A stretch of DNA of 64,000 bases from Epiperipatus broadwayi (taxonomy: Eukaryota; Onychophora; Udeonychophora; Euonychophora; Peripatidae). This document shows, piece by piece, positions 36,963-47,859 of the stretch (its first letter is position 1; the number at the start of each line of letters is the position of its first letter). The notes under the pieces were generated by a model. It searched no databases, was not told the origin of the DNA, and was given only the letters and a program-made list of their open reading frames with translations. The translations under genes and the position numbers were made by a program. The DNA is taken from contig JAQFVV010006652.1 of assembly GCA_028023455.1 (NCBI GenBank), positions 1-64,000 of the forward strand, read 5' to 3'.

Positions 36963-39043
36963 TAAAAAAAGACAGTTCTGCTGCTTCACACTGCTGTTTT
37001 AATGTTACCATAAGTGATAAAAACATAGAAGTTTTTTATAATACAGATTTACCCATAATGCTTTTATTGATTTTTTATTTGAAAAAAAATCTGAAGTCAG
37101 TATGCTAAAACATTAAGTTTAGATATAATGGATTCCTCTACTGTTTATCAGTAGAAGAAAATGCCTTCTGGGTGTTTGCTTTCTTTTGGTCTAATTTTTA
37201 CACAAATATTTTGACATAAACAAAATATGATTTTTTGTTTGTTTATAAAATATTTTTAATTATTTTTACACACTAACTGATTGACTGTTATTTAAAACAA
37301 AAACAAATGCACAAGTAAAATTTCAATTTATTCATTCATCTTTTATTTTTAGAAGTAAAAGTTAATAAACTGGGTTATAATATAATAAAACAAAGTGACA
37401 GGAACTATTGCATCATTATCTGTCAAAATCATCATGGTGCTAAAATCATTTCAAATACTGTAATTATTATAAAGAACATATCAGATTTTAAAGCGGAGTT
37501 TGATAGATCTATTATAAATATACCTTAATTCATTCACATTTTAAAAAAAACTTCAAATAAAAAATAGTTGTTAATTTTCTGGAAGAGTGTTTACACTAAC
37601 TTACCTGATGATGTTCAGTTTTTAAATATTTAAAAAGGTCAGGTATGATTTTTAAAAAATATTATTCATTTATAAAATCAAATTAATAAGAAATCAAATA
37701 CAACTTATTCAGTTTTAATAGCTCAGGTTGAGCATTTTCAAAACTCTCACCAGATGGAACAAAAAAAATGTCAGAATTCGGGGGGGGGGGTATTTTCCCA
37801 CTAGTGTTACTGTAATCATCCAATAATTAAAAAGTTATGTTTTTGTTATGTATTTCACTACTTTTTTTTCTGTATTTGCAAAGTTCAAATATTATTTTTT
37901 TAGGAAGTTTTTCATTTGCAAACTTATATTACTAACAAATCAAATCCAATTTATTGAATTCTAATATAAAATTTAGATTTAAATACTAAAATCAAATATT
38001 GAACATATACAAAAATTTGACTGCAGGAAAAATAATGGAAATGTCAACCTGCTGAAGGGTGCTAAAAAATTCAATCAGATTACTTCATTGGTTGAGTTAA
38101 TTGATTGATTTAAACAATGTAAAAGATAATCTGATATTTTAGTTTTTTGTAAATATCAACAATATGATTCCAGTTATTTCAAAACTATTACATTCCCTAG
38201 CTTGCAATGTAAAATAGTTAACACAAAGCTCTCTCCTATAACTTCATAAATAATAAAAAAGAAATCACTACTCGCCCTGCTTGTTAATTGCCAAGTGTTG
38301 AGAGAGTGAGAATTTTCCAATTTCTTCCCACTTTAGTTTAAAATAATATGATATCCATTTACTGACCAATATTATATAATCATTTGAGCTGGAAATGGGC
38401 TGGTTGCATGCAAGAAAAAATCTATAAACTTGTTAGTATTTGAAAAAAAAAACTTGTATTAAATTAATAGCAGATGGATGCCTTGCTACTGCAGAACAAG
38501 GTTCTTACAAATTACTGGAGTGCTGCTCTAAATATGAAGATGACAGATAAATATTGTTAAGCAAGTAGTAGCAATAACAAATTATAGGCACTTATGGGTT
38601 GCTATTGCCCGGTCATAAAATTGTATTTTTTCAACTTGACTCTAGGAAAAGAAGTTTATGTACAGAGAAGAAATTATGTTAAGAGAGCGGTAATCAAGAA
38701 CAAATTATTAACAAGAAATAATCAAGTATGTTATTTTCTTAATAATAGTACTCATACTTCAGAATTCTTTTCCTGTTTATATAAAATATGCTTGTAAAAC
38801 GCAAATTCCGACTATTTATTACTGTTTGCTTTTCACAATTATCTGTTTATATACTTGATCTGCAAAAGATTACATTTAATAAAAAGAAAAGACAATTTCA
38901 TTACTTTTAATTCCCAACACATGTTGCCTCATATCATATTCCCAATTTGCTTTTTACAAGTAGGATCTTGAATACAATCACATTATTTTTCCATAGGTAA
39001 TTTAATACAAAGAACAATATTTTGGTTTAATATTTAAGACATC
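36963..39043. other. AT-rich DNA before the LINE
   Basis: G11 at 37780-37790, a family D tail at 38255-38425, and TTCTTACAAATTACTGGAG (38501-38519), similar to a stretch at 27672-27690. No gene. Confidence 0.35.
38255..38425 (-). mobile_element. SINE-like repeat, family D (tail part)
   Basis: Minus strand: CAACCAGCCCATTTCCAGCT, ATATTGGTCAGTAAATGGAT. Only the tail and unrelated flanking sequence are visible. Confidence 0.4.
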
Positions 39044-39371
39044 GTGTGGCTGCAGAAAGGAGTTTGCTATTAACTGAAAGGAGACCCTTTGATTCCTCTT
39101 GGAGGCCTTAAAGGAACCAAGCAGGGCAAATTCCTAATGCACTCCATAGGTTCTTGTCGTTGCAGCTGTTATTACTATGTGATTATTCATATAGTATAAG
39201 AACATGGATGGGCTGCTCACCAACACGCATTAGCCAGCGTGGTGAGTTTATTGGCTTTTTACCTCTGAGTTTAAGATCAAGAAACACCATGGTCTTTCTT
39301 CTCAGTGCCTGATAAGGCAGAATGAATGTTTGTGTAAATGATAAATATTTTTCCCATACATATATACAATT

Positions 39372-40080
39372 ATGACAGACAAAAATAAAGCATGGCCCTT
39401 ATTCCCAGGAGGCTGTAAAGTCACCAACCAAGGCAGTGGTTGGTGGCCAAAGGCGGAGGGTGCTAAGAATCCCCTGATTGTTTACCCAGGCTGCCATTTG
39501 ATGACGACTTTTTATTTAGGTACTTACAACTGCAGATCACTTTCAAGTGAAGGAAGATTGCAAGAATTAGAAGAAGAACTGTCTTATATTAAATGGGACA
39601 TTATTGGACTTTGTGAAGTTAGAAGAAAAGAAGAAACAATTGATTTAAAAAGTGGACATATACTCTATTATAAAGGCACACATATTGAAAATACAAGTGG
39701 AGTAGGATTCATTATAAATAAAAAGTGGAAGAACAATATTGTGGAGATTGATGGTGTATCGGACAGAGTGGCAAGATTAGTTATACAACTTAATAGCAGA
39801 TACCAAATGCAGATAATTCAGGTTTATGCCCCAACAAGTTCTCATAGTGATGAAGTAGTAGAAGATTTTTATATGGATGTACAAAAGGCTTTTGATCAGA
39901 GTAAACAACATTTTAAAATTGTTATGGGAGACTTTAATGCTAGAATTGGTATACAATTGAAAGATGAAATTGCTGTAGGTAATTTTGGTTATGGTAATAG
40001 AAATGAGAGAGGACATAGACTTGTGGAGTTTGCAGAAAAAGAAAAACTTTATATTATGAATTCATTTTTGAGAAAAATGT
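39372..40080 (+). pseudogene. LINE endonuclease domain (segment 1)
   Basis: An open segment encoding an APE/exonuclease-endonuclease-phosphatase fold. It starts at an ATG at 39372, although translation could start further in. Visible motifs in order: LGTYNCRSL (metal-binding Asn), IIGLCEVRR (catalytic Glu), VSDRVARLVIQL, IIQVYAPTSS (catalytic Tyr) and GDFNARIG (Asp/Asn pair). These are the active-site blocks of endonucleases that cut target DNA for LINE insertion. The frame is lost near 40080. The correct continuation, with WTW and then the SDHRLV box, lies in another frame, so a small indel has broken the gene here. The N-terminal 40 residues are low in recognisable features. Confidence 0.8.
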
Positions 40081-40082
40081 TA

Positions 40083-40495
40083 AAAGGAAATGGACATGGA
40101 AGCATCCAAATGAAGGTACAGCAGAATTGGATTATATTTTGACTAACAGAAAATACATATTTCAAGATTGTAATGTTCTTAATAAATTTAACACAGGAAG
40201 TGATCATCGATTAGTAAGGTGTAAGTTACGTGTTAATGTAAAACTAGAGAGACAAAAATTATTAAGAAAAACAATATTTACAATTGATATTCCTAATCTT
40301 CAGAAACATTCTAATGAATTTAAATTAGAACTTACAAATAGGTTTCAAGTGTTAGGAGATTTTGAACATGATTCAGATTTGAATGAAATTAATATGAAAA
40401 TAACTGATACACTTTTAAAAACTGCAACAAACATAGCTGGTAGAAAAAAGCAGCAATTGACTAATAAAATTTCTACTGAGACTAGAGAATTTATG
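40083..40495 (+). pseudogene. LINE endonuclease end and linker (segment 2)
   Basis: Continuation of the same LINE in a second frame, open upstream of the ATG at 40127. It contains ELDYILTNRK and then TGSDHRLVR, the conserved Ser-Asp-His box that closes the endonuclease active site. A lysine-rich linker leading to the reverse transcriptase follows. Near 40495 a second frameshift occurs: the reading frame continuing as EEKKEYEDIKNDVLKR runs straight into segment 3. The segment has no independent meaning as a gene. Confidence 0.75.
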
Positions 40496-41517
40496 AAGAA
40501 AAGAAGGAATATGAAGATATCAAAAATGATGTATTAAAAAGGATTGAATACCTTGAATTCTATAAAATAGTGCAGAAAAGAGTTGAAAATGATATAAGAA
40601 AGTATAACTGTGAAATAGCAAGGAAAGCTGTAGAAGAAAATAAAAGTCTCAAAAATGTTAAACAACATTTTGGTATTGGTAGGAAATTTATATCTGCAAT
40701 AAGAAAAAAAGATGGAATTATTACTAAAAAGAGAGATGACATCATGAAATTGGTAGAAGATTTTTATCAAGAATTATATAGTAATAAAGAACAAGTACCT
40801 CCTATATCTATTACATCTTCCGAATTGCCCAGAATTTTAAATGAAGAAGTGAGACATGCAATTAAGTGTATGAAGAAAGGAAAGGCTCCAGGAAATGATG
40901 GAATTATAATTGATATATTAAAAGAAGCAGGTGAAGAAATAGAAACAATTTTAGCAAAGTTATATACCAAATGTCTAAATGATAAAGATGTACCGGAAGA
41001 TTGGAAGAATGCAGTAATAATATTAATATTTAAAAAAGGTGATAAAGAAGATATTAGAAATTACAGACCTATCAGCCTTTTATCAGTTTTATATAAAATT
41101 TTTACCAAGATAATTACAACTCGTCTACAGAGAACTTTGGATTTCCACCAACCAAGAGAACAAGCTGGATTTAAAAGTGGTTTTAGTACAATAGATCATA
41201 TCCAGGTATTGAGAGAAGTCATAGAAAGGACAAACGAATATGAGTTGTCGTTATGTTTTGGATTTGTAGATTATGAAAAGGCATTCGATTCTATACACAT
41301 TTCTTCAGTGATTAAAGCATTGGATCATCAAGGTCTATATCCAGGATATTGTCATATTTTAAAGAATATTTATAAAAATGCAACAGCAACAATTAGATTA
41401 CATAATGATACTGGAAAAATCAACATTGAGAAAGGTGTAAGACAAGGTGACTCCATATCTCCAAAACTCTTTACAGCAGTGCTGCAAGAAGTATTTTGTG
41501 GATTACTAAAGGAGTGA
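40496..41517 (+). pseudogene. LINE reverse transcriptase (segment 3)
   Basis: The main reverse transcriptase block. In order: a basic linker; KAPGNDGI (RT motif 0/1 region); PEDWKNAVIILIFKKGD; RNYRPISLLS; EQAGFKSGFSTIDHI; FVDYEKAFDSI (motif A, with the first catalytic Asp); IRLHNDTG; and GVRQGDSISPKLF (motif B). The enzyme copies the element's RNA at a nicked chromosomal site. The frame ends at a TGA at 41515-41517. A few residues found in relatives between LQEVF and the next motif appear to be missing, consistent with a small deletion. This is the longest intact stretch of the element. Confidence 0.85.
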
Positions 41518-41636
41518 AAGTAAATGGAGAGTATTTAAGTCATTTAGATTTCGCAGATGATGTAGTTGTTTTTGCAAATAATGCTTCAGAGCTGCAGGAA
41601 ATGTTGCAGGAGTTAGCAGATGAAAGTAAAAAGTAG
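41512..41636 (+). pseudogene. LINE RT catalytic box (segment 4)
   Basis: A short segment in another frame reading GVKVNGEYLSHLDFADD and then VVVFANNASELQEMLQEL. FADD at 41550-41561 is the RT motif C with the catalytic Asp pair. It ends in TAG at 41634-41636. The following sequence continues in a shifted frame as VGLKINVKKTKVMF, so a single missing A in the AAAAA run near 41629 explains the break. Confidence 0.8.
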
Positions 41637-42313
41637 GACTAAAGATAAATGTTAAAAAGACTAAAGTAATGTTTAATCGATTTGCTCAAAATATGAAAAT
41701 AAAGATTGATTATGAAGAATTAGAAGAAGTTAACAGTTACAAATACCTTGGTCAGATTATTAATACAGATGGAAACATAATGGAGGAAATTAATCATAGA
41801 ATTAAACTTAGTTGGAGTGCTTTTGGTAGAAATAACTTGATACTAAAAGGAAATATGCCTATGTGTTTGAAAAGGATGGTTTTTAACAAATGTGTTTTAC
41901 CAGTTCTTACTTATGGATCTGAGACTTGGACACTTAATAGAAGAGCAATACAGAGACTTCAGACCACTCAAAGGAGTATGGAGAGATGTATGTTGGGAGT
42001 AACAAGAAGAGATCGAAAACGCAATGTATGGGTAAGACAACAAACAGGTGTTACTGACCTTATTGAAAAAATTAAAAGATTGAAATGGAGTTGGGCTGGA
42101 CATATTGCTAGAAGAGATGATAATAGATGGACAATTGAAATTTTAAACTGGATTCCAAGAGATTGTAAAAGACCCAGAAAGAGACCACATGTGAGATGGA
42201 TGGATGAAATAAGAAAATGTGCAGGGGTGTTGTGGAGAAGAGAAACTAAAGATCGGAGAAGATGGATTAAACTTGGAGAGACCTTCATCCTGCAGTGGAT
42301 TGATAATGGTTGA
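41630..42313 (+). pseudogene. LINE C-terminal domain (segment 5)
   Basis: The C-terminal region downstream of the RT. Motifs in order: VNSYKYLGQIINTDGN; a basic region; VLPVLTYGSETWTL; CMLGVTRRDR; LKWSWAGHIARRDDNRWT; and an arginine-rich block ending in RWMDEIRK. This KYLG...GSETW...WAGHIARR layout is shared by RTE-type and related LINEs. The stop at 42311-42313 is followed at once by the GAT-repeat 3' tail, so the end of the element is well defined. The first ATG is at 41669, but the frame opens earlier and belongs with the RT. Confidence 0.85.
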
Positions 42314-42326
42314 TGATGATGATGAT

Positions 42327-43089
42327 ATATGTGTGTGTGTTGCTGTACTTTATAAACAATTATTCTTAAATAATTATGCAATTCTATAAAATTTTATATA
42401 TCTATAGTAACAACTATACATTTATGATTTTCACTTGAGGTTATCAATAAAATTCGCTTTAAAAATAAGTATTGTTGCTTTAAAAAAAAACAACTTTGAA
42501 ATTAGGGTCATTTCTCAAAAACCTATAGTGAATAACAATATATCATGACCACATGAAACTTGTTTAAAAAGATACATCTGAGTGTGTGCTTACATGTTGT
42601 ATATATAATAAACGCATATAAATATAAGTATTTAAATTAAGATGTAGGAAATCATTATGGAAAATAATGGATTAAAAATATCTGCTACCACAATACTAAA
42701 AACAAAAGCATTTGAATATTAGTTAGATTATCAGCAAGTCATGTGACATTCAAGCACCAGAGATGAGCGTTTCATTTTCAATTTGTCTCTAGGTGATATC
42801 ATTCTACCATCATACCGAACTGCACTAAAAAATAATAAAAACTATTTTCAAATTACGAGATGGCTAGTCTCAACGCATTCGTCTCAAAGCAGCCAGAATA
42901 CAATAGATAAATAATAATATATAAAGTAGCTAAATAAAATATTATTAAAATGCAAGCTAATGAAAAACAGAAACTAGATACAATTTAATAAAATGAACAA
43001 CTCATAAAGATGTGTAAGTATGTGTTTTGACTTAAAAAGACTAGATATGTATTTGAGAGGGCATGAATAAGAAGTAAAATACATTAGAT
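42327..43089. other. AT-rich DNA after the LINE
   Basis: (GT)n at 42330-42340 directly follows the GAT-repeat tail. Nothing else recognised. Confidence 0.4.
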
Positions 43090-43545
43090 TAAATTAATAA
43101 CTTTTATTAATCATTCATTAGAATACAGATTATCCAATAATGAATAATATTTATGTAGTGTAATTTTATACTACACTACTCTCATGCAAGATAGTGACTG
43201 GATTCTATCTACTTTTAACACCTTGTAAAGAGATGTAATCATAAACATATGACCAAAAACATGCAAAAAAGGTCTATGATTCCTGAATCAGCACTCATCA
43301 GTTGGCCCAGACCACAATTTCTTACACATATCTTTATCATTGTTTAGTATATATATATTGGTAACAAATTACTACAGTTTAATTGATAAGTGTCAAAGGC
43401 ACAGCCTATACAACTTTGACACACATCACTTAATGAAAATATATTTATAATTTTTAATAGACATTCATTAGATCACAGTATAATTTTTACTACACCACTC
43501 TCACATAAGATAGCAACTGGATTCTATCAACTTTTAACACCTTCT
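43090..43545. repeat. diverged direct duplication containing a SINE-body trace
   Basis: 43090-43225 and 43440-43545 share CATTCATTAGA, TACTACACYACTCTCA, AAGATAG and GGATTCTATC...CTTTTAACACCTT. Between them are a SINE-body trace (CAGCACTCATCAGTTGGCCC, 43291-43310) and a hairpin GTGTCAAAG/CTTTGACAC (43391-43423). Confidence 0.5.
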
Positions 43546-43879
43546 GAAGACAATAAAGTTCTGCAGGCCATATTCTGCTTTTTAATGATATAAATAATTT
43601 ATTAAAGTTTATGATTTATTCTAAAATAACTTTATTAAAGTAAATAATATATGTTTGCAAATAATACAATTGGATAAGAATGAATATCACATCTGAACTA
43701 TAGCCATAATTAATAATCAACTGATAACAATGATAAATAAGACAAAACTTAATGAATAAGTACATGTTAATTTGGTCATCAAGGATCTTATCTAGGAAAC
43801 TGAAAAAGTTTCCAAGTTTTCTCATATAGAAATTTTGCAGATAAGATTCTGTCCCTGTCTTTAAGTTTTTTAAGGGTTT

Positions 43880-44330
43880 ATAGGAAGTAAGAATCAACAT
43901 CTGGAAGTAGGTGAGTGAATTGTCTCTTACATCTGGTTAACCATACAGAGTACGTCAGGAAAATTGACAGTTTGATGGTTGGGATGTCTCTAGAGTGCAG
44001 GCAGTCCTTAATTGATATAATCCTGTAGAAGTCCACTTTAGAGTTCTGATAGATTAACATTTTAACATTTCCAAGTCCGGTGCAGGAGTAGATGATGTGG
44101 TCAAATGTTTCAGCTTGTCTGCAGCAAGTTAGAGCATAATGCATCAATCTCACTGATTTGTCTCCTACAGCTCAGGAACCAGTTTGTAGACATGGCCTGA
44201 AGATTTATTTTGACTAGGTATTCCAAAAACTTTGGCTCCAATGCCCAAAATTTAAAAAGAACAACAAGTTTGTGATTAGATAGGCCAAGTTTCAATCTAA
44301 TAATGGTGACCTAAGGGTTGATCAGTTGAT
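43880..44330 (-). pseudogene. C-terminal remnant of a third LINE family
   Basis: Two overlapping minus-strand frames give NLQAMSTNWFLSCRR and then CCRQAETFDHIIYSCTGLG, followed by LTYSVWLTRCK. The C-x2-C-x(n)-ET-x2-H-x4-C arrangement with W-x-T-R-C after it is the zinc-binding region seen at the 3' end of several non-LTR retrotransposon ORF2 proteins. One frameshift near 44130 separates the halves. Upstream RT motifs are not visible, so this is a 5'-truncated copy. Confidence 0.5.
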
Positions 44331-44569
44331 GTGCTTACCAAAGTGTAACTTAAGCTTTAAAAGCATTTTCTGAGATATTGTGAAATTTATGAATGATGTG
44401 GAGCAAGATGTTTATGATTTAGTTCTAAAAATTAAAATGATTACATAAATTGTGTTAAGAATGTAGCAAGCAATGTCAAATTAAAACCGGATGTAAAACA
44501 GAATAATTCTTTTTCTGAAATTTTTTTTTTGCAATTTTACAGAAAAAAGTTTATCAATTAAATTGAGAA

Positions 44570-44800
44570 ATTAAAAGAATAAAAATAAATTGGGATTATT
44601 TACCTTATATAGATTTTATATAGGATATAGCTGCTTTTGCAATTAAAGTTTCAGAAATTTAGGAAATATTATAAGAGCTACCAGATGAAAGTAATAGCTA
44701 AAGGTAAATGCTAAAAACGTCTATAGTAATATTTAGTGGATTTTCGAAAATAGAGATTAGTTGTAATAAATTAGAAACATAATGATAAAATTAACTTGTC
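44570..44800 (+). pseudogene. RTE-like LINE fragment (RT motif C region)
   Basis: The plus strand reads DYLPYIDFI-stop-DIAAFA, then an LPDES-like stretch. It aligns with GEYLSHLDFADDVVVFA and the following bases up to about 41760 of the full element. The catalytic FADD is lost. The copy resumes at 45975, so the sequence between is later DNA or replaced sequence. Confidence 0.6.
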
Positions 44801-45011
44801 AGGAGAATTAACTTAATATTAATAGTCAATGACTACAACTGGTATGTAATATCATAAAAAATTTATAGATGCATCAATTTCATAGAATGTTTTAAATAAT
44901 GTCTTCCTAGATGTGTCTGCATTTTTCAAAAATCAAATTAATCTAAATTTTGTTTGTATAGTGTAAGTTTTATATCACTTTCTGGGATTTAATGATATTT
45001 CATATTGGTTG

Positions 45012-45850
45012 AAGGCTAAATATAAATAATTTTTTCATTTTTTGTGATTTATGGCTATTTTTCTACTTTTTTAAAACAAATATTATAATACTTATTGTAA
45101 ATAATATTTACATTAATAAAAATCAAATATATTTATTATAAAGAAATATATTATTTCACTAAAAGAGCAATCAACACATCCCAGTTGGAAATGGAATAAA
45201 CAGAAGTGATTTTATTTCTCCAATATTTGAGACCAATAGTTTCTTTTTTCTTATTTTGTAATACAAATATTTTATTACTTATTATAAATAATGCTTACAA
45301 TAATAAAAATCTAATGTATTTATTATAAAAATATGTTATTTTTTTCTTAAAAGAAAGCAATTACCTGATTCTAATTAAAAGCTATTCTAAATAAAAGTAA
45401 TTTTGTTTTATCCATTATTTATGATTATTTGACTTATATATAAATAATTTCTAAGAATAACCATACATTTATGCTTTTCAAACTGATACTCACAGGCAAG
45501 AGCATGTAAATTCATAAAAGAACATGACTGGAGGTTTCTTTTTTATAATATTGCATAGTAATCTGCACTATATAAATAATAGATTATTAATTATAATACT
45601 TATTTATAAATCAGCATTTATTTTTTATAGCGTCTGTATACAATTGTAATCACATTCATATCGGCTTTTTTCAAACCAAATTGTGCAAACGCTTGTATGG
45701 GTCAGAGGTTATTCATTTATTATTTAACACTCGCAAAAAGCGTTTGCACAATTTGGTTTGAAAAAAGCCGATATGAATGTGATTATAATACTTATTGTAA
45801 ATAATGCTTATAATTAAAAAATAAAATTTTGAACCATAAAAATAATACTT
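45012..45850. repeat. tandem units of about 200 bp, the last split by a hairpin element
   Basis: Units at about 45012-45230 and 45231-45438 share ACTTATTRTAAATAAT, TTTATTATAAA and AAAAGTAATTTT-like blocks. A third partial unit (45591-45611 joined to 45783-45850) contains the hairpin element. The cluster separates the two parts of the LINE copy at 44570-46345. Confidence 0.55.
45612..45782. mobile_element. hairpin element copy 2
   Basis: Same family as 30975-31136, including the non-palindromic 5' part with GTCTGTATACAATTG. The ends of the hairpin are CACATTCATATCGGC and GCCGATATGAATGTG. It is flanked by an imperfect 20-bp direct repeat that starts TTATAATACTTATT (45591 and 45783). The uninterrupted form of this target is visible in the neighbouring repeat unit near 45085-45105. 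Confidence 0.75.
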
Positions 45851-45974
45851 TTTAGGAGCAGTATCAGATACTGGTTGTAGTCTTAATGTTACAAAACCAC
45901 ATTGTAGCCATTATGGGTTAAAATGAAATATGATGACATGTTTGAAAATGAACATTTTTCATAAGTATAATTTA

Positions 45975-46345
45975 CTAGAGTTGACAAGATTTGACACTTA
46001 ATAGATGATTAACAGATAAACTTCGTATTGTATATCAAAGTATAGAAAGATATATGTTGGGGGTAAGAAGGAAGAATTGAAAATAAAATATACAGGTGAA
46101 AAAACAACTGATAGTATTGAAACAACTGAAAGAATTAAGAGTATGCTTCTAGAAGAGATAATAATAAATAGTTGAAATCTTAAAGCAGATTCCAAGAGAC
46201 TGTAAAATTTCTACAAAGAAATAAATGCAAGATGGGTGAGATAACAAAATTTTCCAGAATGATGTGGATTAGAGAAAGTGGTTAAACATGGGGAAAATTT
46301 TGTGCACTGATACATTGAAAATGATGATGAAGAATGTAAATTACA
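45975..46345 (+). pseudogene. RTE-like LINE fragment (C-terminus and 3' tail)
   Basis: Aligns with 41920-42326 of the full element: a GACACTTAATAGA start, the YMLGV-like segment, IPRDCKI, and a GATGATGAAG 3' tail near 46322-46335. Together with 44570-44800 it forms one interrupted copy in the same orientation. About 160 bases of the element are missing between the two parts and 1.2 kb of other sequence lies there instead. Confidence 0.65.
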
Positions 46346-47150
46346 AGAATAACTAACAAATATTCTAATATATAACACTCACTTCTGCTTTTCAGAACTT
46401 CCAAAAGCTATAACAATAATAGCTGGATATTTCAAAATCATACTTAACCACCCCAAAATGTTCTCATTAATATTGATGATGTAAAATCCAAATTTTGAGG
46501 TGCAAAAATAAACTAAGTTAATGAGTAATGTCCAATGGCATATTACCAATAATACTAATCTAAGTGTTTCTAATTAGTCATAACAACATTTTCCTTAGGT
46601 CTTCCACTTGATTTCAGAGAGAGAATTTAAAATAATCATACCTTTAATAAATATATAGTGAAGTCCCAAACTATAGTGTATTGATACATTTCTTCAACAA
46701 TTATATATTATCGAAACAAAATGTAAATAAGCAAACAAAAATATAAATAAACAAACAACCAAAAAATACTAAAATTCACTAATTTCATTCATCAAAAAAA
46801 TTAGAGACTGTAGTTTCCTGATAACAAGAGTACTTTTATGTTTCTATAAGAGAAAAAAGTTATTGAAAAAAATAATATTACTAAAAACATATTCAATTGT
46901 AATGAAAGACTGACATTTCATTAATTATTTTATTTAAAAAATAAAAATATGGTAGAAAACTTTTTTTTCTTAATCTTTATTTTTTCAGTTAATGAACTGA
47001 ACATACATACATTCAATAGTAGATATGTAAATATGTCCCCTCACACTAATATTAAACACTACATTATTTTGCTTATTATTATTATTTTAAATTTTTTGTT
47101 TATACTATAACCTTAATTTATGTAAGTATAGGATAGTTTCAGTGTGTAGT
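46346..47150. other. AT-rich DNA, no gene recognised
   Basis: Only poly(A/T) and AATAA tracts. Confidence 0.4.
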
Positions 47151-47558
47151 ATTGTGTAATACTTCGAGATTAATTCTCAAAGTATTGATTTATTAGATAA
47201 ATGACATACTCTCAATCCAAAGCGTAAAATAATATTTTTTTAGAGACATGAAGTATTACATAATATTAAACACTGGAAATACTTTATATTTACATATTTC
47301 ACTTTTTGAATCAATATTGATATCGTTTAAATTGAGAAATATTTCACAACATGTCAATTAATTACTATAAATCAATTTAAAATAGCTTTAAAAAGTAAAC
47401 TGATTTAAAATTCATCCCAAAGTGATTCAGATGAAAGTTATGATAAAACAATCTGTTCTTCTCTCTAAAAAAAATACTATCTTATGCTTTGGATTGAGAG
47501 TATTTCATTTATCTAATAAACCAATAGTTTGAGGATTAATCTTGAAGTATTTTACAAT
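47151..47558. repeat. TIR element of about 400 bp
   Basis: Terminal arms of about 90 bp: ATTGTGTAATACTTCGAG... and ...CTTGAAGTATTTTACAAT. They share TTTATTAGATAAATG and ACTCTCAATCCAAAGC. A second, shorter inverted pair (CAGTGTGTAGTATTGTGTAA near 47140 and TTACATAATATTAAACACTG near 47255) is nested at the left end. Confidence 0.65.
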
Positions 47559-47859
47559 CTTTATAAGTGTCTGTGTATATTTCTATATATGTGTGCGCAT
47601 GCCGAAAGAACTATACATCTGGAGTTCTATAAACAATACATATTCCATTGCAATCAAAGTTTATCAACAAAGCATGAGCTATAATGCATGTTGCACACAA
47701 GAAGAGTTTGAAACAACATATAGTTGAAGATTATAGTTCCATTGGATATAAAAATTATCATCCACATACTATCACTACATTCTTTATTAATCATTAATTC
47801 TATTAACCAATTTTATCTATATCCATATATATATAATAGGATTACATATATATATATTA

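Larger units (their letters stand above)
39044..42326 (+). mobile_element. near-complete RTE-like non-LTR retrotransposon, frameshifted
   Basis: A roughly 3.3-kb LINE. The order is a 5' leader (from about 39044), an apurinic-type endonuclease, a reverse transcriptase, a C-terminal RTE-type domain, and a 3' end made of repeated GAT (42312-42326) in place of a long poly(A). Short length, APE plus RT in one reading direction and a microsatellite-like 3' tail are typical of the RTE clade. Such elements nick the target DNA and prime reverse transcription on it. Copies of its 3' half recur through the window in both orientations, which shows the family was active here. The coding region is broken into five frame segments, so this copy is inactive. 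Target-site duplications could not be identified, so the exact 5' boundary is uncertain. Confidence 0.85.

Noticed and set aside
41968-42381. minus-strand ORF of 137 codons
   Set aside because: Shadow of the LINE C-terminal coding region on the other strand.
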